DNA of 64,000 nucleotides, taken from positions 2,729,081-2,793,080 of the forward strand of contig NZ_CP013859.1 of the NCBI RefSeq assembly GCF_001513675.1. Direction: 5' to 3'. This DNA is from Microbacterium sp. XT11 (lineage in GTDB: Bacteria > Actinomycetota > Actinomycetes > Actinomycetales > Microbacteriaceae). The notes beneath the pieces were generated by a model that saw only the letters and a program-made list of their open reading frames with translations, did no database searches and had not been told where the DNA came from. Shown here one piece after another: positions 57,122 through 64,000 of the stretch (its first letter is position 1; every line of letters begins with the position of its first letter). Position numbers and translations under genes: made by a program.

Positions 57122-57406
57122 ATGAGGGATGTGATGGCGTGGGCCGCCGTCGCCCTCGTGCTCGGCACCGGGCCCGTGCTGTTCGTGATCGGCATGATGC
57201 ACATGTTCTCGCGCAAACCCGTGGAGAAGAAGTACGAGCACGCGGCGAACGGCGGCCTGGTCGGCGTGTTCGACGCGGTGTGGTCGCCCTCCGCGCACGA
57301 GGCGGCTGTCGAGCGCGATCGGCAGACGAAGCGCGCGGGACCGGCGCCGACGCCGGGCGACCCGCCGTGGACCATCGAACGCGGTCGCATCACCCTGGAC
57401 CTCTGA
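57122..57406 (+). CDS. Small membrane protein, hypothetical
   Basis: 94 residues. One N-terminal membrane helix (VMAWAAVALVLGTGPVLFVIGMMHMF) is followed by a cytoplasmic basic stretch (SRKPVEKKYEH) and a soluble part with Trp residues (GVFDAVWSPSAHEAA). TAGCCT ends 6 nt before the ATG (leaderless type). The stop codon is within the first copy of a 17-bp tandem duplication. No family is recognised. Confidence 0.7.
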   Translation: MRDVMAWAAVALVLGTGPVLFVIGMMHMFSRKPVEKKYEHAANGGLVGVFDAVWSPSAHEAAVERDRQTKRAGPAPTPGDPPWTIERGRITLDL

Positions 57407-57437
57407 CACGCGGTGTCTGCTGACACGCGGTGTCTGC
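57404..57437. repeat. Exact tandem duplication of a 17-bp palindromic unit
   Basis: TGACACGCGGTGTCTGC occurs twice without a gap (57404-57420 and 57421-57437). Each unit contains the palindrome GACAC-GCG-GTGTC. The first unit begins with the TGA stop of the small membrane protein gene. Confidence 0.9.
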
Positions 57438-57455
57438 GCTGCGGCCGGAAACGCA

Positions 57456-57493
57456 GAAGGCCCCGCCCCTCGGGAACGAGAAGCGGGGCCTTC
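57456..57493. terminator. Hairpin terminator shared by the small membrane gene and rpmE2
   Basis: GAAGGCCCCGC at 57456-57466 and its exact complement at 57483-57493 form an 11-bp stem with a 16-nt loop between two convergent genes. It lies 10 nt after the rpmE2 stop on the minus strand. Confidence 0.8.
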
Positions 57494-57503
57494 GGCGCAT
57501 GGC

Positions 57504-57755
57504 TTACTTGGAGCCGAAATTCTTGAAGCGCTGGTTGAACTTCTCGACGCGACCAGCCGAGTCCATGATGCGCTGCTTGCCCGTGTAGAACGGGTGAGAC
57601 GCCGAGGAGATCTCGACATCGATGACGGGGTACTCCACGCCGTCCAGCTCGATGGTCTTGTCGCTGGTGACGGTCGAACGGGTGAGGAACGTCTCGCCCG
57701 AGCCGAGGTCGCGGAACACGACGGGCTGGTAGTCGGGGTGAATGTCAGTCTTCAT
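57504..57755 (-). CDS. rpmE2: 50S ribosomal protein L31, type B
   Basis: 83 residues. [44 protein letters not shown] are the type B L31 signatures. There is no CxxC pair, so it is the zinc-independent form, which in many bacteria replaces the zinc-binding L31 when zinc is scarce. The minus strand shows TAGAAT (57830-57835) about 75 nt upstream as a possible -10 box. I see no clear Zur box. It is monocistronic. Confidence 0.95.
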   Translation of the reverse strand: MKTDIHPDYQPVVFRDLGSGETFLTRSTVTSDKTIELDGVEYPVIDVEISSASHPFYTGKQRIMDSAGRVEKFNQRFKNFGSK

Positions 57756-57845
57756 GGGATTCCTTACGTGGCGCCCTGGATTCTGCCAGGGACGAGGGAA
57801 GTCTGCGGTGCAGAGAGCACCAAGGATCGATTCTAGCAGACCCGA

Positions 57846-58631
57846 TCAGGATGCCGCGCGTGCGGCGAAGCGCCCGCCGTCCGACGTCAGGCTGATCGGC
57901 AGGCCGAAGGTCTCGCTCAGCGACTCCGACGTCAGGCTCTCCTCGATCGGCCCAGCGGAGACGACGGCGCCGTCGCGCAGCAGCATGACGTGCGTGAAGC
58001 CGACGGGGATCTCTTCGACGTGGTGCGTGACCATGACCATGGCCGGCGTCGTCGGCGAGGACGCATAGCCGCTGAGCAGCGCCAGCAGCTCTTCTCGCGA
58101 GCCGAGGTCGAGCGAGGCCGTCGGCTCGTCGAGCAGCAGCAGCTCGGGATCGGTCATGACCGCGCGGGCGATCTGCACGCGCTTCTGCTCGCCGTCGCTG
58201 AGCGTTCCGAACGTACGCTCCGCGAGGTGCTCCAGGCGCCACTCGGCGAGCACGCGGAGGGCGCGGCGCTCGTCGATGTCCTCGTAATCCTCGTTCCAGC
58301 GTCCCAGCACCGAGTACGCGGCGGTCAGCACGGCGTTCAGCACGGTCTCGTCTCGCGGCACGCGCTTCGCCATGGCCGACGACGCGAAGCCGATGCGGGG
58401 GCGCACCTCGAAGACGTCGGTGCGGCCGAGCGTCTCGCCGAGCACGGCGACAGTGCCGGTTGTCGGATGCATGAGCGTGTCGGCGAGCTGCAGGAGCGTG
58501 GTCTTCCCGGCCCCGTTCGGTCCGAGGATCACCCACCGCTGGTCGTCCGCGACCTGCCAGGTCACGTGATCGATGATGTTGCGCCCCTCACGGCGCACGA
58601 CGACGTCGGTGAATTCCAGAGCGCTCGACAT
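57846..58631 (-). CDS. ABC transporter ATP-binding protein
   Basis: 261 residues. Walker A GPNGAGKTTLLQL (near 37), signature LSDGEQKRVQIARAVM (the usual LSGGQ is LSDGE), Walker B ELLLLDEPTASLDLG and the switch His in VMVTHHVEEIP are present. The pattern resembles the ModF/YlmA-type ATPases that have no obvious permease partner, and no permease is adjacent here. TAGGCT (58638-58643) ends 6 nt before the ATG, so the message is probably leaderless. Role unknown; it may act in transport or as a soluble ATPase. Confidence 0.9.
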   Translation of the reverse strand: MSSALEFTDVVVRREGRNIIDHVTWQVADDQRWVILGPNGAGKTTLLQLADTLMHPTTGTVAVLGETLGRTDVFEVRPRIGFASSAMAKRVPRDETVLNAVLTAAYSVLGRWNEDYEDIDERRALRVLAEWRLEHLAERTFGTLSDGEQKRVQIARAVMTDPELLLLDEPTASLDLGSREELLALLSGYASSPTTPAMVMVTHHVEEIPVGFTHVMLLRDGAVVSAGPIEESLTSESLSETFGLPISLTSDGGRFAARAAS

Positions 58632-58648
58632 GCAGCCAGCCTATCGGC

Positions 58649-59833
58649 TCAGGCGGTGAGCTCCGCGTAGAGCGCGCGGGTGGTGTCGGCGATCGACGCC
58701 CAGCTGAACTGCTCCGTCGCCCTGGCCCTTCCCGCCTCGCCGTACTGACGCGCGCGCTCCGGGTCGGACACGACCTCGGTGAGCACCGCGGCGAGGTCGG
58801 CGACATACCGCTCGGGGTCGACCGGAGTGCCCGTTCCGTCCTGCACCTGCTCGATGGGCACGAGCCTGCCGGTCACGCCGTCGTCGACGACCTCGGGGAT
58901 GCCGCCGGTCGCGGTCCCCACGACGGCCGCGCCGCAGGCCATCGCCTCCAGGTTGACGATGCCGAGGGGCTCGTAGACCGAGGGACACACGAAGGCGGTC
59001 GCGGCGGTGAGGATCGCCGAGAGCTCATCGCGCGGCAGCATGCGTTCGATCCAGACGACGCCCTCCCGCGTCTGCTGCAGAACGCGCACCCCTTCTTGCA
59101 CTTCGGACATGATCTCCGGCGTATCGGGAGCGCCGGCGCAGAGGATCAGCTGCACGTCGGCAGGCAGCATCCTCGCCGCCTGCAGCAAATATGGCAGCCC
59201 CTTCTGTCGCGTGATCCTCCCCACGAACACCACCGACGGACGCTCCGGATCCATGCCGACCGACTGCAGGAAGGCGCGGTCGTGCACGGGACGCCATCTG
59301 TCGACGTCGATGCCGTTGTGGATCACGCGGACCTTCGCCGGATCGACCTCGGGATAGCTGCGGAGGATGTCGGCGCGCATCCCCGCGCTCACGGCGATGA
59401 CGGCGGCCGCGTTCTCATACGCGAGCTTCTCGATACCGCTCGACACCGCGTAGCCGCCGCCGAGCTGCTCGGCCTTCCACGGACGGAGCGGCTCCAGGCT
59501 GTGAGCGGTGAGCACGTGCGGGATGCCGTGCAGCTGCGAGGCGAGGTGCCCGGCGAAGTTCGCGTACCACGTGTGGCTGTGCACGATGTCGGCATCCGAG
59601 ATGGCCGCGACGATCTCGAGATCCGTCCCCAGGGTCTGCAGAGCGGCGTTCGCGCCCTCGAGGCCGGACGGCGTCCGATAGGCGAAGGTCCCGCCCTCGT
59701 CGCGCGGCGCGCCGAAGGCTCTCACCCGCACGTCGATGCTGTCGCGCAAGGCTGCGACGAGCTCCGCGACGTGCACCCCGGCACCCCCGTAGATCTCCGG
59801 CGGGTACTCCTTGGTGACCATTTCGACTCGCAT
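58649..59833 (-). CDS. glgA: Glycogen synthase / maltose-1-phosphate synthase (actinobacterial GlgA/GlgM type)
   Basis: 394 residues from ATG 59833. MRVEMVTKEYPPEIYGGAGVHVAELVAAL is the GT4-type start with the ADP-glucose-binding KEYPPxxYGG. VFVGRITRQKGLPYLLQAA and CPSVYEPLGIVNLEAMACGAAVVGTATGGIPEVVDDG hold the nucleotide-sugar motif (E-x7-E). In actinobacteria this GT4 enzyme makes maltose-1-phosphate or elongates glycogen from ADP-glucose. It is divergent from glgC. TAGCGT lies 7 nt before the ATG. Confidence 0.93.
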   Translation of the reverse strand: MRVEMVTKEYPPEIYGGAGVHVAELVAALRDSIDVRVRAFGAPRDEGGTFAYRTPSGLEGANAALQTLGTDLEIVAAISDADIVHSHTWYANFAGHLASQLHGIPHVLTAHSLEPLRPWKAEQLGGGYAVSSGIEKLAYENAAAVIAVSAGMRADILRSYPEVDPAKVRVIHNGIDVDRWRPVHDRAFLQSVGMDPERPSVVFVGRITRQKGLPYLLQAARMLPADVQLILCAGAPDTPEIMSEVQEGVRVLQQTREGVVWIERMLPRDELSAILTAATAFVCPSVYEPLGIVNLEAMACGAAVVGTATGGIPEVVDDGVTGRLVPIEQVQDGTGTPVDPERYVADLAAVLTEVVSDPERARQYGEAGRARATEQFSWASIADTTRALYAELTA

Positions 59834-59880
59834 GTGCGAAACGCTAGTACACGGCGGGACAGGCGCTCTAGGGTGGAGCC

Positions 59881-61122
<1,242 letters not shown>

Positions 61123-61167
61123 CGTCATGCGGCGCAGTGCTGCCTCGCGGGTCGCTAGGCTCGAACA

Positions 61168-61806
61168 GTGACCTCAGCGCGCTTCCTCGTCGTCCTCGAT
61201 GCCGATTCCACGCTCATTCGGAACGAAGTGATCGAGCTGCTGGCCGATGAGGCCGGACGCCGCGCCGAGGTGCAGGCCGCCACCGAGGCCGCGATGCGCG
61301 GGGAGGTCGACTTCGCGACGAGCCTGCGTTCGCGCGTGGCGGCCCTCGAAGGCGTCCCGGTGGCAGCGTTCGAGCGCGTGATCGCCCGTATCGAGCCGAC
61401 GCCCGGGGTCCGCGAGCTGACCGCCGCCGTGCATGCGCGCGGAGGCGTCGTCGCCGTGGTCTCCGGCGGATTCCATGAGATCCTCGACCACGTCGCACCA
61501 GGCCTCGGCGTCGACCGTTGGAAGGCCAACCGGCTCGTCGTGGCCGAAGGAGCGCTGGCCGGACGGGTCGACGGCGCCATCGTCGACGCCGAGGCCAAGG
61601 CGGCGGCGCTGACCCAGTGGGCCGCAGAGCTCGGCATCTCCCCCACCGCCACGATCGCCATCGGCGACGGCGCCAACGACCTGCGCATGATGGCTGTCGC
61701 CGGCCTCGGGCTCGCGTTCAACGCGAAGCCTGCGGTCCGCGAAGCGGCCAACCTCGTCGTGGGTCCGCACGACCTCTCCGAGGTGATTCCGCTTCTCCCC
61801 GCGTGA
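61168..61806 (+). CDS. serB: Phosphoserine phosphatase
   Basis: 212 residues from GTG 61168. The HAD motifs are LVVLDADSTLIRNEV (nucleophile Asp in DADST), VAVVSGGFHEILD (motif II) and GDGANDLRMMAVAGLGLAFNAKPAVREAA (motifs III/IV). It releases serine from phosphoserine in the last step of serine synthesis. There is no ACT domain, unlike some SerB proteins. TAGGCT ends 6 nt before the GTG (leaderless). Confidence 0.93.
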   Translation: MTSARFLVVLDADSTLIRNEVIELLADEAGRRAEVQAATEAAMRGEVDFATSLRSRVAALEGVPVAAFERVIARIEPTPGVRELTAAVHARGGVVAVVSGGFHEILDHVAPGLGVDRWKANRLVVAEGALAGRVDGAIVDAEAKAAALTQWAAELGISPTATIAIGDGANDLRMMAVAGLGLAFNAKPAVREAANLVVGPHDLSEVIPLLPA

Positions 61807-61835
61807 TGTCGGAGGCCGTCGCTAACGTCGACCCC

Positions 61836-62531
61836 ATGGACATCATTCTCATCCCCGGACTCTGGCTCGACGCATCCAGTTGGAACGACGTGAGCCGTCT
61901 ACTGGAGCAGAAGGGGCACCGCCCACGGCCGCTCACCCTGCCGGGCCTCGGCGGCTCGGGCGCGGAGACCGCCGGGATCAGCATCGCCGAGTGGGTCGAC
62001 GCCGCCTCGTCCGCGGTCGACGCCGTCGACGGTCCCGTCGTTGTCGTCGGCCACAGCGGCGGCGGAAACGTGGCCTGGGGCGTCGCCGATGCGCGACCCG
62101 AACGCGTGGCGCGGGTCATCTTCGTCGACACGGTGCCGCCCGCACCGGGGTTCGGCATCAACGAGTTCGAGCTCACCGACGGTGTGGTGCCCTTCCCCGG
62201 GTGGGACTTCTTCCCGAGCGGCGACGTGTACGACCTCGACGCCGCCACGCGCGCACGCACCGCGTCGCTCACGGCGAGCGTTCCCGGTCGGGTTCCCGCC
62301 GACCCGATCGAACTGAGCGATACCGCACGGCACCGAGTGCCGGTGACGCTCCTCATGGGCAGCATGGATCGCGACGAGCTCGAGAAGGAGCTCGAGAACT
62401 GGGGCCCGTTCGCCCACGAGTTCCACGCGATCGCAGATGCCGAGGTCGCGCGCATCGGCTCCGGCCACTGGCCTCAGTTCTCCGCTCCGCAGCGCCTCGC
62501 CCAGTTGATCGACGAGGCCGTCAGACGCTGA
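61836..62531 (+). CDS. Alpha/beta-hydrolase of unknown substrate
   Basis: 231 residues from ATG 61836. MDIILIPGLWLDASSW starts the fold, the nucleophile elbow is VVVGHSGGGNVAWGV (Ser near 72), and SGHWPQFSAPQRLA provides the catalytic His near the C-terminus. TAACGT lies 7 nt before this ATG; an ATG at 61806 overlapping the serB stop is the alternative. No substrate-specific motif is seen. Similar proteins are annotated as esterases. Confidence 0.88.
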   Translation: MDIILIPGLWLDASSWNDVSRLLEQKGHRPRPLTLPGLGGSGAETAGISIAEWVDAASSAVDAVDGPVVVVGHSGGGNVAWGVADARPERVARVIFVDTVPPAPGFGINEFELTDGVVPFPGWDFFPSGDVYDLDAATRARTASLTASVPGRVPADPIELSDTARHRVPVTLLMGSMDRDELEKELENWGPFAHEFHAIADAEVARIGSGHWPQFSAPQRLAQLIDEAVRR

Positions 62532-62534
62532 GCG

Positions 62535-63245
62535 TCAGTGCCCCATGCCGAGTCCGCCGTCGACGGGGATCACCGCACCCGAGATGTACGCCGCGTCGTC
62601 TCCCGCGAGCCAGGTCACGACGCCGGCGACCTCGTCTGGAGTCGCGAATCGTCCCGCGGGGATGCTGGCCTTGTACTGCTTCTGGGTGTCCTCGGGAAGC
62701 TCCGCCGTCATGTCGGTCTCGATGAAGCCCGGTGCGACGACGTTGGCGGTGATGCCCCGTCCGCCGAGCTCCCGGGTGAGCGAGCGGGCGAAGCCGACGA
62801 GGGCGCTCTTCGACGCCGCGTAGTTGACCTGCCCTGCAGACCCGTAGAGGCCCACCACGCTGGAGATGAGGATGACACGTCCGAAGCGTGCCCGGAGCAT
62901 CCCCTTCGAGGCGCGCTTGACGACCCGGAAGGTACCGCCGAGGTTCGTCGCCACGACACTGTCGAAGTCGTCTTCCGTCATGCGCAGCAGGAGCGTGTCC
63001 TTGGTGATGCCGGCGTTGGCGACGACGATCTCGACAGGACCGAGCTGCTGCTCCACCTCGGTGAAGGCGGCATCGAGGGCCGCGGCATCCGTGACGTCCG
63101 CACGCACCGTGAGCGTTCCCTCCGGTCCTTCGCCGCTGCGCGCGGTGACGGCGACGCGGTATCCGTCGCGGACGAACCGCTCGGCGATGGCCCTGCCGAT
63201 CCCTCGGTTGCCTCCGGTGACGAGCACGACGCGCTGAGAACTCAT
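62535..63245 (-). CDS. fabG: FabG-type 3-oxoacyl-ACP reductase (SDR)
   Basis: 236 residues from ATG 63245 with GGAG upstream. VVLVTGGNRGIGRAIAERF (Rossmann), VANAGITKD, the catalytic SSVVGLYGSAGQVNYAASKSALVG (Ser, Tyr, Lys) and NVVAPGFIETDM identify a FabG/MabA-like enzyme. It likely reduces 3-oxoacyl-ACP to the 3-hydroxy form with NADPH. It lies 13 kb from the fabD-fabF cluster and is convergent with the hydrolase gene (3-nt gap). Fatty-acid synthase II normally needs such a reductase, and this is the best candidate in the window. Confidence 0.88.
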   Translation of the reverse strand: MSSQRVVLVTGGNRGIGRAIAERFVRDGYRVAVTARSGEGPEGTLTVRADVTDAAALDAAFTEVEQQLGPVEIVVANAGITKDTLLLRMTEDDFDSVVATNLGGTFRVVKRASKGMLRARFGRVILISSVVGLYGSAGQVNYAASKSALVGFARSLTRELGGRGITANVVAPGFIETDMTAELPEDTQKQYKASIPAGRFATPDEVAGVVTWLAGDDAAYISGAVIPVDGGLGMGH

Positions 63246-63393
63246 TTCCACTCCTGATCTGGCCGCCGAGGTGCAGTGACGGGTCCTAACGATCCTAGCG
63301 ATGCGCCGTTCGACACCCCATGCCGACGCGTGTGCCGACGTTTGACAGATGCCGCCACGGACTGGAAGCCTGAAGGCGAAGAAAGGCGACATC

Positions 63394-63996
63394 GTGAGCG
63401 ACAACAACACCCCCGGCCCCGCAGGCGACCAGCCCGACGCTTCCTTCCCGGCCGGCCTGACGCCTCCCCCCGCCGCGTCGGCGGCGCCGTCTGTCCCGCC
63501 TGTCCCTGCTGCGCCTGCGCCGCCCTTCGCCTCCTACCCCGGTGCGGCGCCGTCTTCGCCCGCACCGTCCGTGCACGCCCCTGCCGCACCCCCAGCCGCC
63601 TACGCGCGCCCCGCCACGCCTCCCGCCTACCCCGCTCCGGCCGGATACTCCGCCGCGCCGGGGTACCCGGCGACGTCCGCCTATCCCGCAGCGGCGTATG
63701 CGCCCGTCCGGCCCAACAGCGGCCTCGCCATCGCCTCGCTCATCTGCGGTATCGGCGGCATCGTCCTGTTCTGGCTCTGGGTGCCCGTGATCGCGTCGAT
63801 CGTCGCCGTCGTCACCGGTCACATGGCGATGAAGCAGACCAAGAACAACCCCGCCATCGGCGGCCGCGGCATGGCCATCGCAGGACTCATCACCGGATAC
63901 TTCGGCATCGGGCTGCTGCTGGCGCTGATCCTCATCGTGGTGGTCACGTTCCTGTTCATCGGGGCGGTCAGCGTCCCGTTCCTGTTCACCAGCTGA
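63394..63996 (+). CDS. DUF4190 membrane protein with long Pro/Ala-rich N-terminus
   Basis: 200 residues from GTG 63394 with AAAGG upstream (a frame extension to 63349 is possible). Residues 1-105 are low-complexity, dominated by Ala, Pro, Ser and Tyr with repeated AYPA/GYPA-like units. Then come two membrane helices (GLAIASLICGIGGIVLFWLWVPVIASIVAVVTGH and GMAIAGLITGYFGIGLLLALILIVVVTFLFI) matching the DUF4190 pattern. Such proteins are common in actinobacterial envelopes; the function is unknown. The stop is 4 bases before the window end. Confidence 0.85.
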   Translation: MSDNNTPGPAGDQPDASFPAGLTPPPAASAAPSVPPVPAAPAPPFASYPGAAPSSPAPSVHAPAAPPAAYARPATPPAYPAPAGYSAAPGYPATSAYPAAAYAPVRPNSGLAIASLICGIGGIVLFWLWVPVIASIVAVVTGHMAMKQTKNNPAIGGRGMAIAGLITGYFGIGLLLALILIVVVTFLFIGAVSVPFLFTS

Positions 63997-64000
63997 GCGG

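Overview
The window is a GC-rich (roughly 70% by eye) chromosomal segment of an actinobacterium, most likely a motile member of the Microbacteriaceae close to Microbacterium. Pointers are polyphosphate glucokinase, the GlnA2-type glutamine synthetase next to glnE, homodimeric AceE followed by a PucR-type FasR and fabD-fabH-acpP-fabF, a DUF3145 protein, GlgA/GlgC, and many genes whose -10 box (TANNNT) lies 6-7 nt before the start codon, as in leaderless actinobacterial genes. I see no insertion sequence, prophage, CRISPR array or integrase.

Layout. 1-9.7 kb is housekeeping and metabolism: glnE (cut by the window edge), glnA2, ppgK, the RNase P RNA, a PolA-like polymerase, a zinc-ribbon coiled-coil protein, YchJ, an aldo/keto reductase, a MmyB-type regulator divergent from an SDR, and a TIGR01777-type epimerase. 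9.7-11.3 kb holds an unknown protein and an orphan AAA ATPase. 11.3-40.0 kb is a nearly complete flagellar locus, all on the minus strand and bracketed by two different sigma-28-like factors. Its operons are fliC(-fliD-fliS-fliT-like), flgB-flgC-fliE-fliF-fliG, fliH-fliI-fliJ-fliK-flgD-flgE, flbD-motA-motB-fliM-fliN-fliO, fliP-fliQ-fliR-flhB-flhA-csrA and flgN-flgK-flgL-fliW. A small GNAT/unknown pair interrupts it at 25.7-26.4 kb. 40-64 kb returns to metabolism: tRNA-Val, an oxidoreductase divergent from a CGNR regulator, aceE, the fatty-acid synthase II cluster, a MocR/YczE pair, DUF3145, an iron-box-linked dioxygenase-like gene, a GmrSD-like DUF262/DUF1524 gene, peptidase, L31, an ABC ATPase, glycogen genes, serB, a fabG-like gene and a DUF4190 membrane protein.

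How it works together. Six flagellar operons each start with the same two-part promoter, GGTTAC-N17/18-CGATAGT, which fits a dedicated sigma-28-like holoenzyme and differs from the TANNNT boxes of the housekeeping genes. Four of the leaders following these promoters (fliP, fliH, flgB, fliC), plus the csrA leader itself, carry small hairpins with ACGGA in the loop. This is the classical CsrA binding signature. Because csrA and its antagonist fliW are both encoded in the locus, the sequence suggests a FliW-CsrA circuit that controls not only flagellin, as known from Bacillus, but basal-body, export and hook operons too. This layered sigma + CsrA architecture, and the AAA ATPase that may share the promoter class, are the most interesting parts of the window.

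Limits: functions are assigned from motifs, length and gene order only. Start codons were chosen from ribosome-binding sites, overlaps and -10 positions and are uncertain where stated.
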